Source: JBFLVU01 sp037444825 (GTDB lineage: Bacteria > Acidobacteriota > UBA4820 > DSQY01). Taken from it: 64,000 bases of DNA. The position numbers were made by a program, and so were the translations under genes. Positions 16,671-24,984 of this stretch are shown here, piece after piece. Numbering within the stretch: position 1 is the stretch's first letter; each line of letters opens with the position of its first letter. The notes below the pieces were generated by a model. The model searched no databases. It had not been told where the DNA came from and saw nothing but the letters and a program-made list of their open reading frames with translations. The stretch spans positions 1 through 64,000 of the forward strand of contig JBBILR010000014.1 of NCBI GenBank assembly GCA_037444825.1, written 5' to 3'.

Positions 16671-18014
16671 ATGGAAGGGAAGCCAGACCGACGAGCTCCT
16701 GAAGCGACGCCCCCGCGGGCGAGGACAATCTTCCTCCGGGATCCCGGGCAGATCGAAGAGAGGCTGGCCTTTCTCCGCAAGCAAAGCCGGGTTCCCCGGG
16801 CGGTGGCCCGTGAGGTGGCCCGAACGCTGGAGGCGGTCCGAAAAGGCGGGGACGAGGCGTTGGTAGGCTTCGTGCGGGCCTTCGACTGGCCTTGCCCGGG
16901 GCCGCAGGCCTTGCGCGTCGCCCCCGAAGAGAGGGAGAGGGCCTTCGGGTCCCTGCCCTCCCCGCAGAAACGGGCGCTGCGAAGGGCCCTGGAAGGGGTC
17001 TCGGCCTTTCACCGCTTGCAGAGGCCCCGTGCCCCCCGAACGCTTCGTGGGAAAGGGCTTGCGGCAGGGTTGGAGGTTTTTCCCCTCTCCTCGGTGGGGC
17101 TGTACGTCCCCGGAGGACGGGCCGCCTACCCCTCCACGCTGATCATGCTCGGCGTTCCCGCCCGCCTGGCGGGGGTGGAGCGCGTCGTCGTGGCCACACC
17201 GGGGGGCCCCTCCGGGGAAGTGAACCCCGCCGTCCTGGCGGCCTCGTGGCTCCTGGGCATCGAGGAGGTCTGGAAGGTCGGGGGGGCGGCGGCGGTGGCG
17301 GCCCTGGCCTACGGGACCGAAACGCTGGAGCCCGTGGACAAGATCTTCGGCCCCGGCAACGCGTGGGTGACGGAGGCCAAGCGGCAGGTCTTCGGCGACG
17401 TGGGGGTGGACGCGCTGGCCGGGCCCACGGAGCTGGTGGTCCTCTCGGACGGGTCGGCCCCCGCCTCCTTCGTCGCGGCGGACCTCCTGGCCCAGGCCGA
17501 ACACGATCCCCTGGCCTCCGCCGTCCTCCTCACCGTTTCCTCGGAGGAGATCCGGGCGGTGGAGGCGGAGGTGGAGAAACTCCTGGCCCGGTCGCCGAGG
17601 CGGCGGATTCAGGAGAGGAGCCTTTCCCGGCGGTGCGCCTTCGTGCGGTGCGCCGACCTCGAGACGGCGGCGGCGGCGGCCTCCTTCCTGGCCCCCGAGC
17701 ACCTTTCCGTCCTCACCCGGAACCCCCGGCGGTGGGCCCGCCGGGTCCCCACCGCGGCGGCGGTGTTTCTGGGGCCCTACACCCCCGAGGCGGCGGGGGA
17801 CTACGGGGCCGGCCCCAACCACAGCCTTCCCACGTCGGGCACGGCCCGCTTTTCCTCCCCCGTCACCGTCTGGGACTTCGTGAGGAGCCGGTCGGTCTTG
17901 AGGCTCAGCCGGGAGGCCCTGAGGGAGAGGACCCCCTGGATGGCCGGCCTGGCCCGGATGGAGGGTCTCTTCGGCCACGCGCTCTCCCTCGAGGCGCGCC
18001 GGAGGCGGCCATGA
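16671..18014 (+). CDS. hisD: Histidinol dehydrogenase
   Basis: 447 residues. HisD catalyses the last two steps of histidine synthesis, oxidising L-histidinol via the aldehyde to histidine with NAD, using zinc. Family signatures include VGLYVPGGRAAYPSTLIM, the NAD-site region KIFGPGNAWVTEAKRQVFG, VDALAGPTELVVLSD, DLLAQAEHD, and the C-terminal GPNHSLPTSGTARF, which carries conserved zinc and catalytic histidines. Length is normal. ATG with a GGGGAG site directly after the attenuator. First structural gene of the operon; its stop overlaps the hisC start (ATGA). Confidence 0.97.
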   Translation: MEGKPDRRAPEATPPRARTIFLRDPGQIEERLAFLRKQSRVPRAVAREVARTLEAVRKGGDEALVGFVRAFDWPCPGPQALRVAPEERERAFGSLPSPQKRALRRALEGVSAFHRLQRPRAPRTLRGKGLAAGLEVFPLSSVGLYVPGGRAAYPSTLIMLGVPARLAGVERVVVATPGGPSGEVNPAVLAASWLLGIEEVWKVGGAAAVAALAYGTETLEPVDKIFGPGNAWVTEAKRQVFGDVGVDALAGPTELVVLSDGSAPASFVAADLLAQAEHDPLASAVLLTVSSEEIRAVEAEVEKLLARSPRRRIQERSLSRRCAFVRCADLETAAAAASFLAPEHLSVLTRNPRRWARRVPTAAAVFLGPYTPEAAGDYGAGPNHSLPTSGTARFSSPVTVWDFVRSRSVLRLSREALRERTPWMAGLARMEGLFGHALSLEARRRRP

Positions 18015-19072
18015 GAGCCATTCGAAGGGACGTCCTCGCCCTGCAGGCGTACCACCTCGAAGAGCCGCCGTCCCCGGTGAAGATCAACCAGAACGAGGCC
18101 CCCTGGGATTGGCCGCGGGAAATGAAGGAGCGGACCCTCGCCCAACTGGCCTCCCTACCCTTCCACCGGTACCCCCCCTACCGGGAGTCCGCCCTCACCG
18201 CCCCCCTGGCCCGCCGCTTCGGCCTCTCGCCGGGGTCGGTCCTGGTGGCCAACGGCTCCAACCAACTCCTGCAGGCCCTCTTTTTAGCCTGCCTGGGGCC
18301 CCGGAGGAAGGCGCTGATCCCCGAACCGACCTTCTCCCTCTACCGCCAGCTGGCGCTTCTCTGCCACGGCCGGGCGGTGGGCGTGCCCCTCGGCGGGGAC
18401 TACCGGTACGATCCCGAAGCCCTCCTCGAAGCCGTGCGGCGGGAGCGGCCCCGGGTGGTTCTGGTCTGTTCCCCCAACAACCCCACCGGTTCGGTCCTCT
18501 CCCCCCGGGAGGTCCTGCGCCTCTGCGAGGCCACGGAGGCCCTGGTGGTCGTGGACGAGGCCTACGGGGAGTTCGCCGAGGGGGAAGGGGCCGCGGCCTT
18601 GCTCCGCGGCGGCCCGAACAACCTGGCGGTGCTCCGGACCTTCTCCAAGGCGTGGGGCGCGGCGGCCCTGCGGCTGGGGTACCTTCTGGCCTCGCCCCCC
18701 GTGGCGAAGGAGGTCGCCAAGGCGCTCCTCCCCTACGGCGTCAGCCCGCTGACCGCCGCCCTGGGCGGAGCGGCCCTCCGGGAGGAGGGGCTCTTTCGGG
18801 AACGGGTCCTTCGGATCCGGGCCCTCCGGGAGGACCTCCACCGGAACCTCGCCGCCATCCCGGGGCTTCGGGTCTTTCCGTCGGCGGGCAACTTTCTCCT
18901 CGTCAAGCTGGGTCCCCGAGCCCGGGAGGTCTACCGGCGCCTCAAGGAGCGGGGGGTCCTGGTGAGGGACGTCTCCTCCTCCCCCGGGCTCGAGGGGTGC
19001 CTCCGCTTCACCGTGGGATCGGCGGAAGAAAACGCGGCGCTGCTCTCCGCGCTGCGGGAGGTCTGGCCGTGA
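18011..19072 (+). CDS. hisC: Histidinol-phosphate aminotransferase
   Basis: 353 residues. A PLP enzyme that transfers an amino group from glutamate to imidazole-acetol phosphate, giving histidinol phosphate. Fold-type I motifs are present: VKINQNEAPWDWP at the N-terminus, LVANGSNQLLQALF, CSPNNPTGSVL, VVDEAYGEF, and the Schiff-base lysine in RTFSKAWGAAALRLGY (around residue 217). The start is fixed by the ATGA overlap with hisD. The stop overlaps the GTG of the HAD gene. Substrate assignment rests on operon position and on HisC-like motifs. Confidence 0.95.
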   Translation: MRAIRRDVLALQAYHLEEPPSPVKINQNEAPWDWPREMKERTLAQLASLPFHRYPPYRESALTAPLARRFGLSPGSVLVANGSNQLLQALFLACLGPRRKALIPEPTFSLYRQLALLCHGRAVGVPLGGDYRYDPEALLEAVRRERPRVVLVCSPNNPTGSVLSPREVLRLCEATEALVVVDEAYGEFAEGEGAAALLRGGPNNLAVLRTFSKAWGAAALRLGYLLASPPVAKEVAKALLPYGVSPLTAALGGAALREEGLFRERVLRIRALREDLHRNLAAIPGLRVFPSAGNFLLVKLGPRAREVYRRLKERGVLVRDVSSSPGLEGCLRFTVGSAEENAALLSALREVWP

Positions 19073-19923
19073 AACCCCTTTCCTGCGACGCGTTGATCCT
19101 GGACATGGACGGCGTCCTCTTGGATACGTCGCGCTCCTTCTCGGCCTGCGTCCTGGAGACGGCCCGGAGGCTCGCCGACCCCCCGCTGGGGGAGGGCTGG
19201 AGCCTGCGGGACGAGGAGGTTCTGCGCTTGGCGGGGGGCTTCAACAACGACGTGGACGCCGCCGTGGCCCTGGCCCTTCTCGGTCCCGCCTCGGGGCCGG
19301 GCGAAGCCTGGGCGGCGGTGGCGGAGCGCTTGAGGAGGCGGGGCGGAGGACCCGACGCCGTGATGGTCTTCACGGGGAGCGGCGCGTACCAGGCCCTGTG
19401 GGCCCGGGCCTTCCCCCTCTTCGCCGCCCTCTACGCCGGCCCGAAGGCGAGGGAGGTTTACGGCCTCGAGCCCACGGAAGGGCGGGGCCTCTTCGAGGAG
19501 GAGGTCCCCCTGGTGACGGCCGGGGAACTGGAGGCCGTGGGGCTTCCCTTCGGCGTCTTCACCGGCCGGAACCCGGGGGAGGCCCGGCTGGGCCTTTCCC
19601 GGCTGGGTTTGCGGCTCCCGCCGGAGCGCCTGGTGGCCGACTCGGCCCCCCGCTTCCGCAAACCCAACCCCGACGGGGTGTTGGAGCTGGCCCGGCGGCT
19701 CCGGTCCAGGGCCCCTCTGGTGGTGGGGGACTCGGTGGACGACCAGGCGGCGGCCCTGGCGGCGAGGCGAACCGGACTGGCCGCGCGCTTCGCGGGCATC
19801 GCCCCGAGGGGCTCGTTGCGGGAGAGGCGCTTCAAGGAGGCGGGGGCCGACGCGGTGGCCCCTTCCCTCCGGGAAATCCTCAGGCGCCTCCGAACGAAAG
19901 GAGATGGCGATGAAGGGCCGTAA
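19069..19923 (+). CDS. HAD-superfamily phosphatase inside the his operon; candidate histidinol-phosphatase
   Basis: 284 residues with a GTG start overlapping the hisC stop. The four HAD motifs are visible: LDMDGVLLD with nucleophile D12 and acid D14, the motif II Thr in FTGRN, the lysine in FRKPNPDGV, and VGDSVDD as motif IV. A helical cap lies between residues ~45 and 150. It resembles HAD subfamily IA proteins of the TIGR01548 type. The operon otherwise has every histidine step except histidinol-phosphate phosphatase, because hisB here is dehydratase-only. The simplest reading is that this HAD enzyme fills the gap, unlike PHP-type HisK/HisJ or inositol-phosphatase-type HisN. Function is inference from context. 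Confidence 0.75.
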   Translation: MKPLSCDALILDMDGVLLDTSRSFSACVLETARRLADPPLGEGWSLRDEEVLRLAGGFNNDVDAAVALALLGPASGPGEAWAAVAERLRRRGGGPDAVMVFTGSGAYQALWARAFPLFAALYAGPKAREVYGLEPTEGRGLFEEEVPLVTAGELEAVGLPFGVFTGRNPGEARLGLSRLGLRLPPERLVADSAPRFRKPNPDGVLELARRLRSRAPLVVGDSVDDQAAALAARRTGLAARFAGIAPRGSLRERRFKEAGADAVAPSLREILRRLRTKGDGDEGP

Positions 19924-20491
19924 GGAACGTGTCGTGCGCCGGACGGCGGAGACGAGGGTGGAGGTCCTGTGGGCCCCGGTTCCGGGGCCGGTGGAGGTGT
20001 CCACGGGGATCGGGTTCCTGGACCACATGCTCGCCACGTGGGCCCTGCACGGCGGGTTCGGCCTGAGCCTCCTCGTCCAGGGGGACCTCCAGGTGGACGC
20101 CCACCACACGGTGGAGGACGCCGCCCTGGCCTTGGGGGAGGCCATGGACCGCGCCCTGGGTTCGAGGGAAGGCCTTCGGCGCTTCGGATGGGCCTACGCC
20201 CCCCTGGACGAGGCCCTCAGCCGGGCGGTGGTGGACCTGTGCCGCCGTCCTTACTGCGTCTTCGCCTGCCCGCCCCTCCCCGAACGAATGGGGGACTTTC
20301 CGGGGGAGATGGCCTCCCACTTCTTCCGCTCCCTGGCCTTCGCGGGGCGCTTCACCCTGCACCTGGAGGTCCTGCGGGCCGAAAACGGCCATCACGCCCT
20401 CGAATCGGCCTTCAAGGCGTGCGCCCTGGCCCTCCGGCAGGCCCTGGAACGGTTCCCCGGCGGGGCCCGAAGCACCAAGGGGGTCCTCTGA
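19910..20491 (+). CDS. hisB: Imidazoleglycerol-phosphate dehydratase
   Basis: 193 residues. HisB removes water from imidazoleglycerol phosphate in the sixth step of the pathway. Both manganese-binding repeats are present: DAHHTVEDAALALGEA near residues 64-79 and NGHHALESAFKACALAL near 159-175. GIGFLDHML and RSLAFAGRFTLHLEV are also family signatures. There is no phosphatase domain fused, unlike the enterobacterial bifunctional HisB. The second of two close ATGs is chosen because the AAAGGAG site at 19897-19903 abuts the first one. The gene overlaps the HAD gene end and its TGA overlaps the hisH ATG. Confidence 0.96.
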   Translation: MKGRKERVVRRTAETRVEVLWAPVPGPVEVSTGIGFLDHMLATWALHGGFGLSLLVQGDLQVDAHHTVEDAALALGEAMDRALGSREGLRRFGWAYAPLDEALSRAVVDLCRRPYCVFACPPLPERMGDFPGEMASHFFRSLAFAGRFTLHLEVLRAENGHHALESAFKACALALRQALERFPGGARSTKGVL

Positions 20492-21090
20492 TGGTGTGGA
20501 TCGTGGACGCGGAGACGGGAAACCTCCGCTCCCTGCGGAACGCCCTCCAGGCCGTGGGGGTGGAGGCGGAGGTCCGCCGGGCGCCGTCGGGGCCGCTCCC
20601 CTGGGCCGTGATCCTCCCCGGGGTGGGCGCCTTCGGCCACGCCGCGCGGAGGCTCGAGGAGAGGGGGTGGATGGACTTCCTGCGCCGCCACGTGGCCGGC
20701 GGGGGGGCTCTCCTGGGTATCTGCCTGGGGATGCAGCTTCTTTTCGAAGCCTCCGAGGAAAGTCCCGGCGCAGAAGGGCTCGCCCTTCTCCCGGGGTTCG
20801 TCCGGAGGCTCGGACCCCGCGCCCCCCGCCTGCCCCACGTGGGCTGGGCCCGGATCCAGGGGGCGGCGCCGGGGACCCCCGAGGCGGGGATGGACTGGGC
20901 CTACTTCGTCCACTCCTACGTCTGCGCCCCGGCGGAAGAGGGAGTCACGACGGCCTTCGCGGAGTACGGGGAGGCCTTCCCGGCGGTGGTGCGGAAGGGG
21001 CACGTGACGGGGGTCCAGTTCCACCCGGAGAAGAGCCAGCGCACCGGCCTTGCGTTCCTCAGGGCGTGGAAAGAGGAGGGGTTGCCGTGA
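20491..21090 (+). CDS. hisH: Imidazole glycerol phosphate synthase, glutamine amidotransferase subunit
   Basis: 199 residues. HisH hydrolyses glutamine and channels ammonia to HisF. Class I amidotransferase features are seen: ILPGVGAFGHA (oxyanion strand), nucleophile Cys in GICLGMQLLFEAS, and the His-Glu pair in GVQFHPEKSQ. YFVHSYVC is typical of HisH. Length is standard. The ATG shares a base with the hisB TGA, and the stop overlaps the GTG of hisA. Confidence 0.96.
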   Translation: MVWIVDAETGNLRSLRNALQAVGVEAEVRRAPSGPLPWAVILPGVGAFGHAARRLEERGWMDFLRRHVAGGGALLGICLGMQLLFEASEESPGAEGLALLPGFVRRLGPRAPRLPHVGWARIQGAAPGTPEAGMDWAYFVHSYVCAPAEEGVTTAFAEYGEAFPAVVRKGHVTGVQFHPEKSQRTGLAFLRAWKEEGLP

Positions 21091-21848
21091 ACGAAGAGGC
21101 CATCACCAGACGCCGGGGTACCTTTGAGGTCTGGGCGGCGGTGGACCTTCTGGAGGGCCGCGCCGTCCGGCTTCGTCAGGGGGACCCCGGAAGGAGGACC
21201 GACTACGGTCCCGCCCTGGAGGCGGCCCTGAGGTGGCTCGACGCCGGGCTCCGAAGGATGCACGTGGTGGACCTGGGGGCGGCGCTGGGCGGGCCTCCCT
21301 GCCTTGGGGCGTTCGTGGAGGAACTCCTTTCCCGAAGGCCGGAAGCGCTGGTCCAGGCCGCCGGGGGGCTCCGCTCGACGGAGGAGGCCCGCCGGGTGGC
21401 GGAGGCCGGAGCGGCGAGGGTCGTCCTGGGCAGCGCCCTCTTCGAGCGTCCACGGGAGGCGGAGGCGATCCTTGGGGCTCTCGGCCCGGGCCGCGCCGTG
21501 GCCGCCCTGGACGGGCGGGAGGGCAGGCTTCGGGTCCACGGCTGGACCGCCGACGGCGGCCTCACCCTTCCGGAGGCCGTGGACCGCGCGGCGGCCATGG
21601 GTTTCGAGACCGTTCTGGTGACCGACGTGGCGAGGGACGGGGAGGGGACGGGGCCCCACCTCGGCCTCTACCGGGCACTCGCCCGGCCCGGCCTCCGCAT
21701 CCTCGGCTCGGGGGGGATCCGAGGGAAAGAAGACCTGGAGGCCCTCGCCGCCCTGCCGGGCGTGGGGGGAGCCGTGGTGGGGCGCGCCCTGTACGAAGGG
21801 AAGGTGAGGCCGGGAGACCTTCTGGAGGCGGAGAGATGGTGCGGGTGA
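21087..21848 (+). CDS. hisA: Phosphoribosylformimino-5-aminoimidazole carboxamide ribotide isomerase
   Basis: 253 residues, a (beta-alpha)8 barrel that performs the Amadori rearrangement of ProFAR to PRFAR. The catalytic Asp pair is visible in AAVDLLEGRAVRL near the N-terminus and VTDVARDGEGTGP in the second half. The phosphate site GGLRSTEEARR and GSGGIRGKEDL are present. The N-terminus carries about ten extra residues before FEVWAAVDL. A GTG start overlapping the hisH stop (GTGA) is chosen. The 3' end overlaps hisF by 13 bases. Confidence 0.95.
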   Translation: MNEEAITRRRGTFEVWAAVDLLEGRAVRLRQGDPGRRTDYGPALEAALRWLDAGLRRMHVVDLGAALGGPPCLGAFVEELLSRRPEALVQAAGGLRSTEEARRVAEAGAARVVLGSALFERPREAEAILGALGPGRAVAALDGREGRLRVHGWTADGGLTLPEAVDRAAAMGFETVLVTDVARDGEGTGPHLGLYRALARPGLRILGSGGIRGKEDLEALAALPGVGGAVVGRALYEGKVRPGDLLEAERWCG

Positions 21849-22582
21849 TTCCCTGTCTGGACGTCCTCCCCGAGGGGGTGGTGAAAGGAAGGAACTTTCA
21901 AAACCTCCGCAGGGTGGGGGACGCGGTGGAGCTGGCCTCCCGCTACGACGCGGAAGGGGCCGACGAGTTGGTCTTTCTCGACGTGGGGGCCACGGTGGAA
22001 GGGCGGTCGCCATTGACCGCCGTGTTGGAAGCGGTCTCCCGGCGCGTCTTCCTGCCGGTGACGGCGGGGGGAGGGGTCCGGAGCCTTCGGGAGATCGAGG
22101 CCTACCTGGCCGCCGGGGCCGACAAGGTGGCCGTCAACACCGCGGCGGTGAAACGGCCCTCTCTCCTCGCCGAGGCGGCCTCCCGCTTCGGGAGCCAGTG
22201 CGTCGTTTTGGCCATGGACGTTCGGCGGAGGGAGACGGGCTGGGAGGTGTGCGTGGAGGCGGGGAGAAGGCCCACGGGGCTCGACGCCGAGGCCTGGGCC
22301 CGGGAGGCGGAGGCGCGGGGGGCCGGCGAGCTGCTGGTCACCTCCATGGACCGGGACGGGACGGGGCTGGGGTTCGACACGGACCTCTACGGGAGGCTGG
22401 CCCGGGCCGTACGCCTGCCCCTGGTGGCCTCGGGAGGCGCCGGAGAGGCCTCCCACTTCGCCCAGGCGGCCCGGGCGGGGGCCACGGGGCTGCTGGCGGC
22501 GGGTCTCTTTCACGGATCGGCGCTGACGATCCCGGATCTCAAGAAGCGCCTTCGCGCGGACGGAATCGAGGTGAGGCCGTGA
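21836..22582 (+). CDS. hisF: Imidazole glycerol phosphate synthase, cyclase subunit
   Basis: 248 residues. Barrel partner of HisH, forming imidazoleglycerol phosphate and AICAR. The catalytic Asp residues are seen in IPCLDVLPEGVVKGRNF and VTSMDRDGTGLGFD. PVTAGGGVRSLREIEAYLAAGADKVAVNT is highly typical. It starts inside the end of hisA with a GGAGGCGGAG site and ends overlapping the GTG of hisIE. Confidence 0.97.
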   Translation: MVRVIPCLDVLPEGVVKGRNFQNLRRVGDAVELASRYDAEGADELVFLDVGATVEGRSPLTAVLEAVSRRVFLPVTAGGGVRSLREIEAYLAAGADKVAVNTAAVKRPSLLAEAASRFGSQCVVLAMDVRRRETGWEVCVEAGRRPTGLDAEAWAREAEARGAGELLVTSMDRDGTGLGFDTDLYGRLARAVRLPLVASGGAGEASHFAQAARAGATGLLAAGLFHGSALTIPDLKKRLRADGIEVRP

Positions 22583-23187
22583 CGGTGAATTTCCGGAAGG
22601 ATCCGCTGCTGCCGGCGGTGGTCCAGGACGGGCGGACCGGAAAGGTCCGCATGGTGGGGTACATGAGCGAGGAGGCGCTCCGCCTCTGCCGGGAAACGGG
22701 ACTGCTCCACCTCTACTCCCGCTCCCGCCGCCGCCTGTGGAAAAAAGGGGAGACCTCGGGGAACCTCCACCCCATCCTGGGTGCCTACGCCGACTGCGAC
22801 GGCGACGCCCTCCTCCTCTCCGTCCTTCCGGAGGGGCCCACCTGCCACACCGGCGCGTCTTCCTGCTTCGTGGAGCGCCTCTGGGGGCCGGCCCCCGGAG
22901 GCGTGCTGGACCGGCTGGCCGGGACGGTGGCGGAGCGGCGCCTGAAACTGCCGCCGGACTCCCGGACGGCCGCCCTCTTCCGCCGCGGGCTGCCCCGCAT
23001 CGCCCAGAAGGTGGGGGAGGAGGCCGTGGAGGCGGCGGTGGCGGCGCTGTCGGAGGGAAAGGACCGCCTCCGGGAGGAGGCCGCCGACCTCCTGTACCAC
23101 CTCCTCGTGCTTCTGGAGGCTTCGGGAGTCCCCCTGGAGGAGGTCCTGGAGGTGTTGGTCCGCCGGGAGGAGGGGGGGAAGCCGTGA
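22579..23187 (+). CDS. hisIE: Bifunctional phosphoribosyl-AMP cyclohydrolase / phosphoribosyl-ATP pyrophosphohydrolase
   Basis: 202 residues performing the second and third steps. The N-terminal HisI domain (about 1-105) has VGYMSEEALRLCRETG, SRRRLWKKGETSGN, the metal-site DCDGDALLL and TCHTGASSCF with the zinc cysteines. The C-terminal HisE domain (about 110-200) has the MazG-like motif QKVGEEAVEAAVAALSEG and REEAADLLYHLLVLL. Fusion of HisI with HisE is common. A GTG overlapping the hisF TGA is chosen; a second in-frame GTG six bases later is also possible. Confidence 0.96.
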   Translation: MTVNFRKDPLLPAVVQDGRTGKVRMVGYMSEEALRLCRETGLLHLYSRSRRRLWKKGETSGNLHPILGAYADCDGDALLLSVLPEGPTCHTGASSCFVERLWGPAPGGVLDRLAGTVAERRLKLPPDSRTAALFRRGLPRIAQKVGEEAVEAAVAALSEGKDRLREEAADLLYHLLVLLEASGVPLEEVLEVLVRREEGGKP

Positions 23188-24122
23188 TCGCCATGGGTCC
23201 CCTCTCCACGGGTCTCTGGGTGGACCGCGCGGCCCTTCTCCGCCGCCAGGAAACCCTCCTCCTCGAACGGTGGGAGAGCCGGGGGTACCGGGAGGTGGCC
23301 CCCCCTCTCCTCCTGCCCCGTGGGCCTGTTCCCGAGGAGGACCACGGGCTGAAAGGAAGGACCTTCACCCTCCGCGGGGAGGAGGGTCTCCATTTGCGGG
23401 CGGACTTCACGGTGGCCGTGGCCCTCATGGTGGCGTCCCGCAGGCCTCCCGCCGATGGGGTCCTCCGGCTGTCGTACGCCGGGCCGGTGGCGCGGCGGCC
23501 CTCGCCGGACCTGGAGGAGCCGTGGGAGCTCCACCAGGCGGGCCTGGAGCGGGTGGCCCCCCCGGCCGACCCTTCGGGCGACGGGGAGGTCCTTTTCCTG
23601 GCGGCCGACGGGCTTCTCGCTTTGGGGCTCCGAGACGCCGTGCTGGAGCTGGGCCACTGGGGGGTGGCGGGGCCGCTCCTCGCGCGCCTTCCGTGGCCCG
23701 AAGAGGGGCGCGCGCTCCTCGCCGCGGCGCTGAACCGGAAGAGTCTCTCGAACGTCGAAGCGCTGGAGGGGCGGTACGGCTCCTCGGAGGAGTCCCGGCT
23801 CCTCAAGGAACTCCTCCACGTGGGAGGCCGCCCGGAGGCCGTGGACGCCCTGGCTTCCCGCCTGGGCCGGGCGGGGGTCCTCCCGGCCTGGGAGTCCCTT
23901 CGAAGGCTCGGGGAGGAGCTTTCCCGGGAGTTTCCCCCCCTGGCCGTCCGGCTGGACCCTCTGGACGTCCGCCGGTGGAGCACCTACACCGGCCTCACCT
24001 TCAAGGCTTTCACCCCACGCCACCCGCAGGCCGTCTTGGCGGGGGGGCGTTACGACGGACTCTACCCCGACCTGGGCCACCCCTTGGGCGCCGTGGGCTT
24101 CGCCTTTCGGCTCCCCCTCTAG
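23184..24122 (+). CDS. hisZ: ATP phosphoribosyltransferase regulatory subunit
   Basis: 312 residues. HisZ is a histidyl-tRNA synthetase paralogue without synthetase activity that binds short-form HisG and gives histidine feedback control. HisRS-like motif 2 region LRADFTVAVALMVAS and C-terminal VRRWSTYTGLTFKAF and LAGGRYDGLYPDLG are seen. The protein is shorter than the usual ~390 residues, ending soon after the HisA-type motif 3. The GTG overlaps the hisIE stop; an ATG three codons on (23193) is an alternative. It directly precedes a short hisG, as expected for the heteromeric enzyme. Confidence 0.88.
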   Translation: MIAMGPLSTGLWVDRAALLRRQETLLLERWESRGYREVAPPLLLPRGPVPEEDHGLKGRTFTLRGEEGLHLRADFTVAVALMVASRRPPADGVLRLSYAGPVARRPSPDLEEPWELHQAGLERVAPPADPSGDGEVLFLAADGLLALGLRDAVLELGHWGVAGPLLARLPWPEEGRALLAAALNRKSLSNVEALEGRYGSSEESRLLKELLHVGGRPEAVDALASRLGRAGVLPAWESLRRLGEELSREFPPLAVRLDPLDVRRWSTYTGLTFKAFTPRHPQAVLAGGRYDGLYPDLGHPLGAVGFAFRLPL

Positions 24123-24131
24123 GAGACCCCC

Positions 24132-24758
24132 ATGCCGCGCATCGCGCTTTCCAAAGGACGCCTGCTGGAACCGAGCCTTCGCTGGCTCGAGGGCCGGGGT
24201 TTCACCCGCCCTTCGTTGGAAAGCCGGTCCTTGACGCTGCCCCTGGGGGAGGGATGGGAGGCCGTTCTTCTCAAGGGCCCCGACGTGCCGGTATTCGTCC
24301 AGAACGGCGCCGCCGACCTGGGGGTGGTGGGCTCGGACATCCTGGAGGAGGACCAGCCCGACGTCTACGACCTCAAGGCCCTGGGCTTCGGCCGTTGCCG
24401 GCTCTCCCTGGCCGGCCCCGTTCCGCTGGAGGATCTGGAGGGGCCGCTCCGCATCGCCACCAAGTACCCCCGGACGGCCGCGCGGCTCCTCGGCTCCCGG
24501 GGACTCTGGGGACGGTGGATCCGTCTCTCTTCGTCGGTGGAGGTGGCGCCCCTTCTGGGCCTCTCCGACGCCATCGTGGACCTGGTGGACACCGGCCGGA
24601 CGCTTCGGGAGAACGGCCTGAAGGAGCTGGAGGTCCTCCTCCAGGTGGAGGCCCACCTGGTGGTGAACCGGCGCTCCTACCGCTTTCTCAGCCGCCGGTG
24701 GTGGGAAGGGGAGACCTCCGCGGAAGGAATGGAGGGGCCGGGGGTTGCCAAATCGTGA
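24132..24758 (+). CDS. hisG: ATP phosphoribosyltransferase, short form
   Basis: 208 residues. HisG joins ATP and PRPP in the first committed step. Signatures include IALSKGRLLEPSL, VFVQNGAADLGVVGSDIL, IATKYPRTAARLL and the PRPP-binding SDAIVDLVDTGRTLRENGL. The regulatory C-terminal domain of long HisG is absent, so HisZ (gene upstream) is needed. Last gene of the operon, nine bases after hisZ. The tRNA-Pro promoter overlaps its last codons. Confidence 0.96.
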   Translation: MPRIALSKGRLLEPSLRWLEGRGFTRPSLESRSLTLPLGEGWEAVLLKGPDVPVFVQNGAADLGVVGSDILEEDQPDVYDLKALGFGRCRLSLAGPVPLEDLEGPLRIATKYPRTAARLLGSRGLWGRWIRLSSSVEVAPLLGLSDAIVDLVDTGRTLRENGLKELEVLLQVEAHLVVNRRSYRFLSRRWWEGETSAEGMEGPGVAKS

Positions 24759-24772
24759 GCGGCGTGTAGAAT
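24745..24772 (+). promoter_or_regulatory. tRNA-Pro promoter
   Basis: TTGCCA (24745-24750), 16 bases, TAGAAT (24767-24772), 13 bases before the tRNA 5' end. The -35 box lies inside the end of hisG. Confidence 0.6.
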
Positions 24773-24784
24773 AGACACCCTGGG

Positions 24785-24862
<78 letters not shown>

Positions 24863-24918
24863 CCCTCCCCCCTTTTTCCCGTGGGGTCGGTCGTTCGTGC
24901 GGAGGCCGAAGGGCGCCG

Positions 24919-24947
24919 TTGCCTTCGGGGGGCGAAAGGAATATCCT
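24919..24947 (+). promoter_or_regulatory. Serine acetyltransferase promoter
   Basis: TTGCCT (24919-24924), 17 bases, TATCCT (24942-24947), 37 bases before the GTG start. Confidence 0.5.
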
Positions 24948-24984
24948 CGCAAGCGTTCCGTTGGGGGGAGCGGGAGGTTAGCCC

